The notes beneath the pieces were generated by a model, which was given only the letters and a program-made list of their open reading frames with translations, ran no database searches and had not been told where the DNA came from. This document shows positions 1-13,858 of a DNA stretch of 64,000 nt, one piece after another. A program made the position numbers and the translations under genes. Each line of letters begins with the position of its first letter. Position 1 is the first letter of the stretch. Source of the DNA: Typha latifolia (Eukaryota; Streptophyta; Magnoliopsida; Poales; Typhaceae); NCBI GenBank assembly GCA_019914945.1, contig CM034102.1:671501-735500 (forward strand). The letters run 5' to 3'.

Positions 1-706
1 TAAGCTGGTAGAATAATTTAATTAATTCAGATGGAATATATGGTGAAATAATTCTCCAACTGCCAAAGTTTTTAAACGTCTACGAACATACACTATGATG
101 AAAGAACTCGTTGGTCTTTTCCCTATAATTATCCTATAACTTATTAGTAGTCTCTTCTACATGTATAATAAATTAAAGAGATATTCATGGGTGATGCCTA
201 ACATGTCGAGCAATGTCAATTTTATTTACAATAAAAAAGAAAAATATAGAAATGGGACCAATGTGATTTAACCTCATATTTTAATGGGGATAATTTCTAT
301 CATCATTCTACTTCTTCGTTTAATTGAAGGGTGTATCAAATAATATAGAGGATTTCGCTTTGCAAAACTTTGAAGAAGGTTGATAACGAGACATTTGTTG
401 AACTATAGCTGATTCAACCCCACTCGTAGATTAATTTAACACGTCATCATTGGTCCGAAATTATCATTTCACACCCAATGCCACTTGTTAATTACGGTAC
501 CGCAAGATGTAAACTGTAATATGGGTATAGTGTAGGGTGTAAAATGGAAAAGTCCATCATCAATAAAATGACCTATTTTAGGTTTCCAAAGAGCCCCCTA
601 CATTATCCACGCAAGTCCGCTTTCCGGCTGTACCCTCGACCTTTCCGGCTTCACTTTTTGATAGAGGGGGTGAGGGAGGGGGGGAGAGAGAGAGAAACCC
701 TTGGAG
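1..706. other. Intergenic, upstream region and leader of TOC64
   Basis: No coding sequence is supported here. The first ~540 bases are AT-rich with no recognisable element. From about 590 the sequence becomes GC-richer and purine-rich, with a G-rich and (GA) tract at 667-695 directly before the TOC64 start. That looks like a transcribed 5' leader. Short open frames over 544-997 overlap the first TOC64 exon in other frames and carry no family signature. Confidence 0.6.
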
Positions 707-3700
707 ATGTCGTCGTCTTCAAACTTATGGGTTCTTCTAGGGTTAGGATTGGCTGGGGTCTTCCTCATGGCCCAGAAGCTGAAGAGGGTCGTCAAGAAGG
801 AGCTCGGCGCCTTTGTCGAGCACCTCGAGCTGCTTCCTCCGCCGCCGCCGCCGCCTCCCAAGGCGCCCCATCCCTTGACCGGCCTCACCTTTGCCGTTGC
901 CGATTCGTAAGCATTTCTTGAGCTCAATCCTCGAGAATTCTTGGTTCTTCTTCCTATTTGACTTGCTTTGAGTCGGTAGGCGCGAATCTTTGTTCACCCG
1001 ATGGTTCTAGGGGCGAATTTGTGTCTTTTGAGGTTGACTTGGTGGCGAATTGTGAAGATTTTCTCGATTCAACAAGGGAAACGTTATCTTGGTAATAGGG
1101 TGACAATGAACTGACGAAGTGATGACATGCAGCGCTACTCTGGTTCTGAAACATTGGGTTCCCTTTGGCAGATAAAATATACTGTATTTAGATCATATTC
1201 TAATAATATTGACCAAGAACATGATCTCCCTGTTGGATAAAATTCTTTTATTGGAAGCATATTCCGTTAAATCCTATCAGGAGGATGATAGAGTTACTGT
1301 CGTTGGAATCACGTTCTGATGTGTTTGATCAAGAAGAAGATACTCTATTTGGTAAAACTAAAATCAATTACTGCCATTGTTGATGACTTTGAAGATAATA
1401 GCAGCTGAATCGTTTAACTATCCTGTCCTGATTAATTTACCCAAATGTTAACATGACCCATCTGATATAAGTATATGTGGTTTCAGATTATATTACTTTT
1501 AACCTTGATCGGAATTCTTGACATCTTCTCTGGTTGACAGCTTTGACGTCAATGAATTTATCACTGGATTTGGTAGTATAGATTGGGCAAGAACGCACGA
1601 GCCTGCGACGCAAACTTCTCCAGTGGTTTCAGCCCTTGTAGATGGAGGTGCTACTTGCATTGGAAAAACAGTAATTGATGAAATGGCATACAGGTAACAA
1701 TTTCCTTTGATATGCAAATTCTTTGCTGTGTCCTTTTTTTTATGATTGCAGGAGCATTCTATATTTATCTAAGATTGATCAACCTTTTAACTTTGGCTTC
1801 GTACCTCATATGTTCTCCTTTTTGAATAGAAACCAAAAGGATCTAGTTGAAACTTAAAAACAAGCTTTATGGTATCTTATCTAGCAGTAGCTCTTTCTTC
1901 CATTTTTTAAATGCTACAACTCATGGGAATTATGCATTTTTCAGCATCAATGGTGAAAACAAACATTTTGGCACCCCAACAAATCCTGCTGCTCCTGAAC
2001 GAATACCCGGAGGATGCTCGAGTGGTTCAGCTGCAGCTGTTGCCGGTGGCCTAGTAGATTTCTCCTTGGGTGAGCTTCTGGCTTAAGTTCCTCAATTAGC
2101 TCTCAACTTAATGTAACGTTGATGTGCTTGATGGTCTCATATTTAACTTTTTATCTGAAGTAATTGACTCGACAAGTAGCCTCCTTTAATACCCAACAGT
2201 TAATGCCATATATTTGGATGAAGAAACAACTTCCTAGTATGCCATATCTTTGGATGAAGAAACAACTGTCTAGTGAGTTCCCTTCTAAGTAGTGATATAA
2301 ATTACATTATACAACCCAGTAGAGAAAGAAAATTAATTAAAATTTTGTTTTAAGCTAATTCACGTGAGTTTTGTTACATATGTTATTCTTCTCTCCCCTT
2401 TATGCCTTTTCATCCATCTTTATTGTTGCATATTATTCTTTAAATCCTTTTGCAGCATTTTAAAAGTTAAGAACTAATTCAGTGTAGCTATTATAGGAGG
2501 GTGTTTGTGATGTCAAGTTGCACGCTTAGTAATATGAGGTTAACAACCGCAAATATCTTGAAAATATTTTGGGTCAAAGTTTCCTAAGATGCATCAAACA
2601 TTGATAATTAGAACCTATAAAATATTATAATCTCTTTGGTTTATGCTGTGAGTTGTCTGGTAGTAGTTTTTGTATCATGGGTGAATCATTGACGCTTTAT
2701 CATGTATAGGTGTTGACACTATTGGTGGAGTAAGGATACCTGGAGCATTTTGTGGTATCTTAGGTTTTCGATCTTCACATGCAGCCGTCTCTTACACTGG
2801 TGTTATTCCTGTTTCACCAAGCCTTGATACTGTTGGTATGTACTGAAAACCTGGCTGCCATGCTATTCAATTACTGAAGAGATTCAGTATGCCTTTACTT
2901 ATGCAATCTATTTGCTGTCTATTCTAACTTGAAAGAATGATACTTTGTGTCTAATTATATTTCTTATCCTATGTTGATAGAGTCCGATGCTTATGATGTC
3001 ATAAAGCAGTGTGGATTTAAATTTTGAATATTTCTCATGTTTTTGTGTTAGTAACTTAGTATGTTACTATGTTCTTCTTTCATTTATATGCATTTTATTA
3101 TGACTGGACATATAATTCGTGAACCTGAATTAGATAATCTATGTTTAGAACTTTAAATGTATATAAGTCCTTGGGCATTGTATATTTGTATGTGATCCAT
3201 TTCATCCTTGTTGGTGCATGATATGGTGTTGTAGTCAGCTAGAAAAAACTGATGTTAACATGCATGAGCTATGCTTAATACAAAGGACCCTTACAATGGC
3301 TTTTGTACTTTTTTGTATTGGATGCAACAAGACGTCATGTGGTATGCTTTGATACCTCAAATATCGTGTGTATGTTTATATGTAAAGGTGTACAACAAAA
3401 GGGTTTTTGGTGATAATATAATCTTTTGTAGGTTTGAATATAGATTATATCATTACTGTTCGAGCGTTCAATTCCAAGCCTCCAATATTTTCTATTAGAA
3501 TGTCTCACAAGATGTGCCTCATAGTTTCTTACCTGTACTTGCAACACTGCTGTTATGCCATCACTACATGGATGTGCATTTCATTATCTAATGCCTTTAA
3601 TCCCAATTATTTGAGGCCTGCTATATGGATCCCTCTCCTTCACACATCTGTGTTGAGCAGAATGGCTTACCTGTAAGGATTTATTGTCATATTTTATTGG

Positions 3701-6700
3701 AAAAATTGGTATGTTGGCTGCCAAGAGACCTTTATGCGGGTTTGGTTTTAACTATTGGTTTGTTTTACATTTTAGTGCAATATCAGTATAGAATATGTGC
3801 TGCCGGGCACCAAATCTTCTATCATCTCATTGTTTCCTGAAACTCTTATGTGTGAACTTTTGTTCACAAAATTTTGTGTGCATTAGATGATACATTATCT
3901 TCTTACAGCCTTTGTCTTTGTTTTTTCTGAAAAGGAGAGAGAGTTCCAGAAAGCTGAACTGTCTCCCGCTCTCATAGTAGGTAAAGTGTAGGGTGTTTTA
4001 ATAAGTTGGAGTCAATGCTCCTAGAATTTTGGTGTCCAAGATATGTAATGCTGTTGTAATTAGAATTCCTAGCAATAACTATCTTTTTGCAGCTCACGCG
4101 TGCTTTCTAAATGTGGAACAGCTGACTTATATGGTGCAAATTGTTATTGGTTGCCTTTCTGCTGCCATCATATTAGTTAACCTCCTCATTTGGTTAGATT
4201 GACATTCAGATATGTTGGGGTCACAGAATTCAGTAGAAGTCATTATTCATTTTGTTCAATCTGATTTGTAGGACTGTTTGCAAAGGATCCTAGTATCTTG
4301 CGGCGCGTAGGGCAAGTACTGCTGCAACTTCCATATTCTGACGCTCGTCAGCCCAGACATATTATGATAGCAGATGATTGTTTTGAACTTTCAAAAATAC
4401 CTGCAAGCAGGTTGACTCAGGTGGTGATTAAATCTGTTGAAGAGCTATTCGGAAGTATGTGTTGATTTATCACTTAAATTTTGTGCTGTTTGTTTATTTT
4501 CATTCTTGTACTTGAATCAAATTATTAAATTTTTCATTAATTGCCATTGACTATTGATATTGTTGGTTGATTCTGTTAGGACAAGTTTTGAGCCATGTAA
4601 ATCTCGGAAGTTTTCTGTCCTCTAAGGTACCCAGCATGAAACATCTCCAAAATGGGAATAAAAACAGTGACTTTAAACAAACTTCATTAGTGTCACTTGC
4701 AGTTGCTATGCGGTCGCTTTTGAAGTGAGTTTCTTATACTCTGATAGTCTTGAGCTTTGGAATTTACTATTCTAGTGTATTATTCTAATTGTTTCTTTTT
4801 GACTTTAAACAAACTCTAATGTTCTTTTTGACTTCGTTTGGAATGAGTGTGGCACTTGAATGCGGTTAGCTAAACTCATTTCTTATCATTATTTTAGGTA
4901 GCTTAAACTAGTTTAAAGAAATTGGGTGTTTGATTGCGAACTAGAATAGAAGTGGCATTATTACCTTTGACGTGACATGAAATGGTTAAAAAATTGTTAC
5001 TTTTGAAGGGAAATTTTAAGATATGGCACATAAATGGACCAAAATGTCGTTTGTAGTTGAAGGATATTAGTATTGAAATATTATTATTCGTAAATTTGAC
5101 CTCTAGTAATGTTTAAAATAATCTCATAATTGTTCCCTTTGCAAGTGAGCTTGTTTGGTAAGGTAGTTGTTGGCTTGCAGGCCAGTAAGCTCACATACGG
5201 TCTTGTATGATTTGCTTGGTAAGGTGCTTGCGGGTTTGTAATAAATATGTGGTTTTAGGTTTGCGGGTTTGCTTGATAAGGTGGTGCTGTTACCATTCTA
5301 GAGAAGACGATGTTAAGATGAAAAGACAAAAAGATATCCAAAATTAATAAAATGATGTAGGACAAAACGAAACTCTATGGTTTGAAAGTCTATTCATTCC
5401 ATTGATCCAAACTTTACTTCAAAAAACTACTTAAAAGTGAATCTAACATCTATCCCTGCCAAACATCAGTTTAGACAGTTATCTTGATACAATTGTTTGT
5501 ATCAGCTTGTAAAAAATGTTAATCAAGTGCAGCAATATCAAGCTAGAATTTTTTTCTCTCAAAAAAAAAAAAAAATCAAGCCAATAGAAGATAATAGCAA
5601 GTCCACTTTAGATAATATTGGAGAAAAGAGGACCAAAAACATCAATCCATCATTTAAGAAGAGATCTTGGTAAGTGTGGCCGGAGCTTGAGATATCGTCT
5701 GCGAGTAGGAAAATCCAAAACTAGTTATGAAAAGCACAATCTATGATAGACTGGTAAGTTTACAAATAAATAAACGAATCACTTGCTCAAAAAAAGGCAT
5801 AACTCTATCAGCAACATTAATTGCAACTTTTTCAGCAATGATAGTAAAAGAGCTAGTTCTTGGTGAGAGAGAATGGGGAAGAGATGACATGGACAAGACA
5901 TTGAAGAGACAAGTGTAAGTCATTTTAGGGATAATTGTGTACCAATTTATACTTATTTATTTTTTATCTCCTTTCTCACCTTTTAAACTTGATTAGGGAT
6001 AAATTGCAGACTTAGAGGTAAGTGGGTTAAGATGGTTTATGGGCTTATAGGCTTGTAAGCCCGCAAAAGGCCCTGTGAGCTAGCAGGCTGTTATGTTTTA
6101 ACCTTGTGTATTTTTAAGCTAGTTTAAAGGCTTATAGCTTTATATTTAAGCTGGTTTGCAGGTTTACAAGCCCGCAAGCGGTCATGTAAGCCAGCAAGTT
6201 GTGTTTTAAGCCTATTTGTAGCATTGTTTCTAGGCTAATTTAAAGCTTGTATTTAAGATGGTTTGCCGAGCTGCAGTCGGCCTTGTAAGCCAGCAAACAG
6301 TTGTGTTTTAAACCTGTTTGCAGCTTTGTATATTTTTAAGCTGGTTTAGGGGCTTCTATTTTAGCTAGTCTATGGGCTTGTGAGTCGGCAAGCAGCCAAG
6401 GGAAATGCTAGGAACCGACTTTGTATTTTAAGCCTGTTGACAAGCTTGTGTTTTAACTTTTAAACTTGTTTGTAGGCTTGTCTTTTAAGCTAGTAACCCG
6501 TGTTATGTAAACGATACAACTTCATCAATTTTCACACTGTACAACTTCTAAGCCGTTGATCCTTTTTTTATTATTATCTTTGTGCATGCTATTTTTTTAC
6601 ATGATCTTTCAACCATGGTGAAAGAGGTACACTTCTTTAAAAAGAGTAGCCTAGCACAATGAGAGAGAAGAAAGTAGAAAAGAGGAGAGAGGATATTGAC

Positions 6701-9700
6701 AAGACATGAAAAAGATTAGTGTATGTCATTTTAAGGGTAAAATTTTAATGTGAGAACTCCTTGACCATTATTTAGACTAATTTAAACTTAGACCCATTTT
6801 ATTTTTCTCTCTCTCACTTGTTGAACTTGGTGATAAAGTACCATTGGTTACTAAATATGGTTGTTGGTTGGAGTTCCCTAACCAAGTTCAAAGAAAATTC
6901 ATGAACATGAAGCAAACACTACCTTTATTCCTATCCTCTCCTTAAGTTGATTGTGCATGAGTATGGATGTTAGATTTGTCTTGTTGGTTTCAATTTACCT
7001 AGCACCATGCATTGTCATGTTGATACTCGGTTGGCACAAGGTACGCCGATTCGGTATTAGATTCTTTCAATCCCAAAGATGATTGCGAAGGTCCCAATAA
7101 GTCTTGATCTCACTTTCTTCACTAGCGACATTCTCCTGCTTACTAGTGGCAAGTATTGACACTTCTCTAACATATTTTCAGGGTCTTTATATATATTGTT
7201 GGTTTGAATAAACGTATTAAAGCTTATATTAAAGTCTTTTATTCTTGGGCAATGTTGTAAATGATCTATTTTATAGAAGATATAGCAATAGTCAAGTAGA
7301 ACCATAATTTAATACATAATATGATTGAATACATTTGTTAGTTGACGGTAGTTTAATAATTAAAACTAAAACTTACTTGAACGTAGTTAATATGACATGC
7401 TTCTATATCAATTTTGATCCAATTTGAATGAATTTGACATGATAATTAAAAAAAATTTAATTAAGGGAAATTTTGGCTGTGAATGCCGAGCTAAATAATA
7501 CTAACTTTTCAAGCTACTTTTTAGAATTTTAAATTGGTGATGTTTATGCCATATGTCAATCAGTTGATTGTAACTGAGGTGATGACCTGCCTATTTCTCA
7601 GTATACCCAATGGCTGCAAACAAGTTAAATCTTTTTGCAAAGATTAGTAAAGTTTTAATCTCTCTCCCCGTGTGTGTGGGCAGGTGTGTATATGTATGTC
7701 TCTATGTATTTTTTACTCTGAGGTTACTGAATTACCCCAAACTACTATGAGGAATGAGATAGCAGATTGCCTTTTACTAGGGAAGCAGATCATTTACAGT
7801 GAATATCTTTCTCACAACAGAATTTGAAAATAATTACACATTAATTTGAATAAATTGCAATGAAATCGCTTAGTTTTTTATGTTAAGATTTGCTTTCTGC
7901 TACAACTTGGAATTGACCCTTGAGAGTGCGGGAAATTCAAAATTGATGTGGAAGGAATTAGTAGGAAAAAGGGCGTGATAGCAGTTTGTTTCATGGAGTC
8001 TTGTCCGAGACAAAGCCAAATGGAAGAAAATGATTGTTATAGCCATTATACAAAATAAGAACAACTCTTTTCCTGCCAGAAAGGATTAATTGTAGTTTTA
8101 GGGAATAGTTGCATCCTTTCTCTTGGTGCTTATTTTGCCAGCTTTTCGTGCAACATATAAAACTTTGCTTTATACCTTGTAGTCTGTTTATATATTTTTT
8201 GTTCATTGTGATGTTGTATGCTTTACCGAGTTTAGCTGCAGTCGCTGATATTCTTTATGGCATCAGTTAAATGATTAGTCAGATCAATTCATCGATGAAT
8301 TCTTATGCTTGTGTTTCTTTTTGTCTTATTTGTTTGACCATCAGATGGTAACTCTATGGATTTTATGAGCAGGCATGAGTTTAAAAATAATCATTTGGAC
8401 TGGATCAACTCAGTCCACCCTGCCGTTGATTCCAATATAATGAATGATCTGTCAGAGGATAGCAATGCAGATGTTGACTACTATCAATCTGTAAGGGATC
8501 AAGCACGCTTAGCTGTCAATTCTCTGCTAAAGGTACTTCAGTTACAACAATTCAGGTGTTTTAGTTAGAATATTAACTAACTACGTTTGTTTGCCTTTTT
8601 ATTTTCTCACTAGATAGCTATTCTTTTCTTGCTCTACTTTCTGATTTTTCCTCAATCGAGTAATTTGATAATTATAATGACTGGTTTGGTCCTTGTGCTT
8701 ATTGATACCACCAGCTTTATACTTGCAGGACGATGGACTTCTTGTTCTTCCCACTGTATTAGGATCTCCCCCGAAACTCAGTGCACGGGAAATATCATCT
8801 GAGGGCTATAAAACTCATATTTTATGTCTTACAGCCATAGCTAGCATGTCAGGTTGTTGTCAGGTACAATGCTTTTGCAGTTTTGCTTGAGAATCTGTTA
8901 ATAGCAATGCCTTTTTTTTTTCTGGCTGACTCAAGACTAATCTAAAGTGTTCTTAACCTTTAGCAATTTTTTATCCATGGCATTTCTGCTCTTACATTTT
9001 TCTCGGATTCATTAAGTCTTGATATGCACTGTAGGTGACAGTTCCCTTAGGAGTCTTTGACAAGTGCCCTCTATCAGTGTCCTTTATTGCACGACATGGA
9101 GGTGACTGCTTTTTACTGGATTCGATCCAGACCATGTATCCCACTCTTCAGAAACAAGTTGATTTAGTCCTCAAATCCAATGTTTCTAGTAATGATGTCA
9201 GCAAGGAAGTAGCTGCAGAAATTGCAAAAGAAAAGGTTAGTTTTTTATTTGTTCCTTTCTATAAGCTGCAAAGTTACTTTCGTGTGAGAAGTTCTACTGA
9301 TTCTTGTAAACCTAGTTGTATGCTGCTTTTCTTTGTTGTCTTCAAAATCATCATTATGCGTTTGGATTTTAGACTTGAAATATGCCTGTAAGCTTTTCAC
9401 AACCGCTACTTTAACTTCAGTACTTCCCTTTTTTTATTCTTTTTATGAGCTTTTGGCTTATATTAGGTCTTCACTTTATTACAGGGCAATATTGCTTATA
9501 AAGATAAACAATGGCAGAAAGCTGCTGGTCTGTATACTGAAGCAATCAAACTAAATGGGAAAATGGCAACATACTACAGTAATAGAGCTGCTGCTTATCT
9601 GGAGCTGGGAAGGTAGTATCTCTTTTTCGTGTTACAGCATTCGTTACTTTTTAATTGATGTTTGACTCCCTCTTTTGTGTTCCCTGTGTCCTTTGCTTGA

Positions 9701-11439
9701 CCAGTTACCAACAGGCAGAGACAGACTGCACCACTGCCATCAGCCTTGATAAAAAGGTTAGTGTTTTCTTACAAGTCGACGTGACTTGCTATTATAGTAC
9801 CTTGTTTTCAAGATTCTTGGTTTGATGTGACATGTTATTATGGTACCTTGTTTTCATGATCTTTTTAGGAGCAGGTACTTGAAGAACTTAAGATGTTCCT
9901 CATCACCACTGATATATTCCTCTTTTAATCTTGTTAACAATGAGATTTTTTCCATTTTTCTCTTGTTGCTCTTTTCATTTTTTTTCCCTCTACTAGTGGT
10001 TTAGTATATGATATTGAAATACAATTCTAAATGGCTTGCTGATCATGATATTAATGTACAATCTCTTAAGCTCCTTGCAGTGCTTTAATTGTCGACAACA
10101 ATAGACCATCAACAACCAGGGAATTTATTTTGTCAAAAAACATTTGTTGCAAATTAGAGCCCTCTTTTCTTATTTTCTTCCTTGAGGCATAATAAGAGAA
10201 TTGGAATATTTATGCATACAACTGTACTAGTGTGAATCCATCACAAACCATTGTCTTTCCTGGTTGGTTGCTGATGGATGCATAAGTCAGCTGTCTTTGC
10301 TTTTAAATTCCATTTCTTTTACGAAAGCTATAAGCACTACTAATGAACTGTATCATTAGAATAATGAGAAAGTGAGAATCCACCATCGTACTAATAGAAA
10401 GGACAACAATCTCATTTCATAATCCTTGCTACATTGTTTAGTTTTAAGTATCTGAGATATAGTTTCCTATGGTTGGTACTTTTACTATCTCTCTCTTTTC
10501 TATACTTTGGTTGAGGGATAACCAAAATTATGTGTCCTTGAATCCTCATTTTTAGAATTTTCTTGGTGTACTATTTCTTAGCATCATGGACCAATCTTAT
10601 GTATTCCTTGTTAATCTATTCTTTAGTTGATGTTGTGTTTATGTTGTTGAGTTTGCAAAATTACAGAATTCTTTTATTCTCTGACTCTTTCTTTTTTTCC
10701 TCAATGGTATTCCATTTATTTGTTGTGTGTGTGTAGAATGTTAAGGCTTACTTGCGAAGAGGAACTGCACGGGAGATGCTGGGTTACTGCAAAGATGCAA
10801 TTGAAGGTCTGTTTCTCTCTCTCAATTAACATCCCCTCTCGGAAGTGGAAAAAAAAGGAATGGTTACTGCAGGTTCTGATATCCAGAACACTTTCTTGTT
10901 GGGAAAATGAGAATCGCCTGCATAGTATATTTCTTTAATGAAGGATTATACACTTGGTTGGGGTTGGGATTCATCACAGAATAGTTGAACAAATTATACT
11001 ACACTAATACGAGGCATGTCCTGAAAATAGAGTATCACAACCTTGCCATGCGCATAAAATTAGAATATCTAGAATTAGCTCATGTTTGTCTCCGAGTGCA
11101 TCAAATATGGTTTTTTTTTATATCATCAATAGAGGTGATTCTCTATACATCACCTATTTTATTTGTCCATTATATATTTTATATATGATCCTTTTCTGCA
11201 TCTTCTTTCACTGGACTACTCCTAACATGGCATGTGGAATACGACATTTCTCTAGTCTCTACTTAAAAAGAATAGCATGACGGGAGAGGCCTTAATAGTT
11301 TTGTTTGGCCTTGAGTCTGGGACTAAGTTGATTTTGGAATTCTAAAATTTTTGCAGATTTTAATTATGCTCTCGTTCTAGAACCCACAAACAAGACAGCA
11401 AATGTGGCTGCCAAAAGACTGAAGAAGCTATTCCAGTAG
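707..11439 (+). CDS. TOC64: TOC64/OEP64-type outer envelope protein (amidase-like plus TPR)
   Basis: Thirteen exons: 707-906, 1541-1693, 1945-2069, 2710-2835, 4272-4454, 4580-4724, 8373-8532, 8729-8863, 9035-9235, 9485-9612, 9705-9756, 10737-10806, 11357-11439. They total 1761 nt, 586 residues, close to known Toc64 lengths. The start is the ATG at 707; the in-frame TTG at 701 is not a start. Residues 7-24 form a hydrophobic N-terminal anchor followed by basic residues and a proline run. Residues ~60-440 are an amidase-signature domain (Lys109; GGCSSGS at 140-146). Residues 477-586 hold three TPR motifs of the clamp type that binds Hsp90/Hsp70 C-termini. The family docks chaperone-bound preproteins at the plastid outer envelope; paralogue OM64 acts on mitochondria, so location is inferred. 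The amidase nucleophile is replaced by Gly (VDTIGGVR, 161-168), as in known Toc64, so no amidase activity is expected. Intron 6 is unusually long (3.6 kb). Confidence 0.93.
2203..2274. repeat. 36-bp tandem duplication in TOC64 intron 3
   Basis: Two adjacent 36-bp copies, 2203-2238 and 2239-2274, each starting ATGCCATAT and ending CTAGT. They differ at about three positions. It is a simple local duplication in an intron. Confidence 0.8.
4725..8372. other. TOC64 intron 6 (3.6 kb), with repeat-derived filler
   Basis: The intron separates exons that join in frame (AA|G). It is several times longer than the other introns. It holds a degenerate tandem repeat at about 6050-6500 and two diverged similar segments near 5868-5995 and 6655-6835. 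No transposase, reverse transcriptase or other coding sequence was found. Short open frames such as 7057-7305 and 7991-8206 look random. Confidence 0.7.
6050..6500. repeat. Degenerate tandem repeat, period roughly 100-120 bp
   Basis: Variants of a core like GTAAGCC(C/A)GCAAG recur near 6056, 6167, 6287 and 6381. They alternate with variants of TTTTAAGCTGGTTT and GTGTTTTAAGCCTG. A related stretch lies at about 5165-5285. Copies are strongly diverged, so exact unit borders are uncertain. It is probably the subterminal or internal repeat of an old transposon. Confidence 0.55.
9778..9863. repeat. ~42-bp near-tandem duplication in TOC64 intron 11
   Basis: GTGACTTGCTATTATAGTAC at about 9780 is followed by GTGACATGTTATTATGGTAC at about 9825. 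Both continue into CCTTGTTTTCA(A/T)GAT. It is a diverged local duplication without coding content. Confidence 0.7.
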
Positions 11440-13858
11440 ATACCAGCTAAAGCAAGTTGCACAGGGCAAACATTCCAGTTGAAGATACAAACTCAAATAA
11501 GAGTCACCCATGCACGCATGTCTGGAGAATAGATCAAAAGAATACCGGCATGAGGATTTGCGCAAGAATTTACCATCATACTCAAAAGTTCATTGTAGCA
11601 TCCAGAGCTGTTACTGTATTACTTAATCCCTTCAAAAGGTAGTCAGTCAAGTTTTGTTAGCAAGTTATGGCAAACAGCGGATGTGATGTCAACATACATT
11701 GCTTGTTTTTTGTATACCTCGCACCATTTAGCTTGTACTATAAGATGATTATATTCACATTTTGTAGTAGAGGCACTATTTTGGGTTTTATAGAATAAGA
11801 TTTCATTTTTCAATGTAAGGTCGTGGTGTGCCATCCAACAAAATTAGAGGCTGTGATGCATTCTTTCCCTGCTTATCATCTATTGGGTTATTGTCGGATG
11901 CTCTGAGAGCTGACTTCTAACCAGGAGCTTTAGTTGAAGGAAGTGTGGTCTTATAAGTTTGTTAATAAATATATGTCTTTTTAAAACCGACTTAGTTTGC
12001 AGCTCCTATTATCTGCACCATTTTGATGGAATAATGGCCAGTCGACATCGCCAATAAAGTTTGGTGATGATTGACTAATGATTGTGTAATTATCACCTGA
12101 TAGTTTAGGTGGTGGTCCTGGAGGACGGCCACAAGACCGTAAGGATGACATTGATCACGACGGCCTATATTAGTCTTGACTGCTTTGCAAAGTTTACTGT
12201 TTCTTGATGAGGACATAGTGTGTGCTTAATTGAGAATTGGGCCGTAGTCCACTAATACTCTCATTTTTTTTAAGGTAGAAATGCGAGTCCGTGCTGGAAA
12301 AAGATTGCAGTCTTCTTGTATGACTTGGCTTCTTAGCCTATCGCGTTTTGTTTTAGAATTAAGTGCTGCTGCATAAGAAGAGTTTTTCGAGTTCTCACTT
12401 CTTCTCTTTTTCTTTAAAAATAAAAATAAATAAATAAATAAATGCAGGATATTTAATCCCCGCACGGATGGATCCGTGTGGGCCCAATTCATGACTGGGA
12501 ATAAATACTTGAAATGTATACATGGCATGTAGTCATCTCAGGAAATTTGTTCACCAAAATTTTGAGTTCACACACATTAAAGTCTGCATCAGTTTATACT
12601 CGTTCATCTGTTCATGTTCATAAGTAATCTCAAAAGGAAAGCAAAAAAAGAAGTTCATTTCCACTCTTCTGGAGGAGGAGGAGGAGGACGACGATGTCTT
12701 ATCGTCATTCGTGGAATAAGATGTATGTTGAAATGATTTTCCTCTCTCACATGTTTCTTATCACTGTTACCCCGTAGCTAAATCCAAGAAAATTTCAGAA
12801 GCTACAGTTTTGTAAAGTAAGAAACTTTTTATTGCCTTCTCTATTGCTACCAAAGAATGCAGTCAGTACTCAATATATGGTGGACCATTTCCTATTGATA
12901 TGTTCATATGAATCTAACCAAAGGCAATAAAAAGAACGCCTTAATATTCCTGTACAATAAAAATTGACAAGAAAGGCCTACAGAAGAACAATAATACTAC
13001 CAAATTTGTCAATAGCTTCTGGTCCCTTTCAGTCTGTCCCTAATTGAGAGGTCCTCATCCATCGTATCCAATTCTTTATCTTTTCTTTTTTTTCTCCCTT
13101 CTTTCTTTTCCTTTTCTTTTATCTATCTATCCTCAGAATTTTGGAAGTAAAACGGAGCCGCTTTTCGTTTAGCATATGCATCACGCAACCACTAACAAGG
13201 AAATAAAGTTTTAAAGAAGGGGGGGGGATCAAAGTCTCTATACAACACCACTTTAGTTTAGATAAGTTTATTGAGCTTTTGAGTGTTATTAGTTTAATTT
13301 TCCAAGTTCTACTACCGATAACTTGTTTTCTAATATGCCTGTCTTAGGTTATTCCATCCAAACTCACCATACTCCCTTTTGGTCTTCAGTTGCATTTGGT
13401 CTTTTGTTGAACCAATAATTGGTGAATTCATTAAAGGTTTTAGAAAAAAAAAAAACTACATTAATTGATGAGCTTATGTTTGACTACGCTAAGAAATTGC
13501 AATTAATTCTAATGACAGAGCTTGTACAGGCATTTACTAGAGAACCTAGGAATAAACCCAACATTGAGGAGAATAAATAAAAAATAAAAAAAACCTATGC
13601 AAATGCAAATGCAAATGCATGGGAGTTTGGACCACCCTTATTCTAACATTGCCAAACAACTAAACCATAAGTAACACACTAATATGTAAATTAAAGAGTT
13701 AACAAAGTTCTAATATTCTTATGGGGCATGCTTCCAATCTTTTTATTTCCCTCACATATTTAGCTAATAGGTTATGATGCCAGAAGAAATAAAGAGCATT
13801 AATATTTCTACATCCTTGTCATTAAATCTTTGCGATAAGACTCCGCAATGACTCCCCT

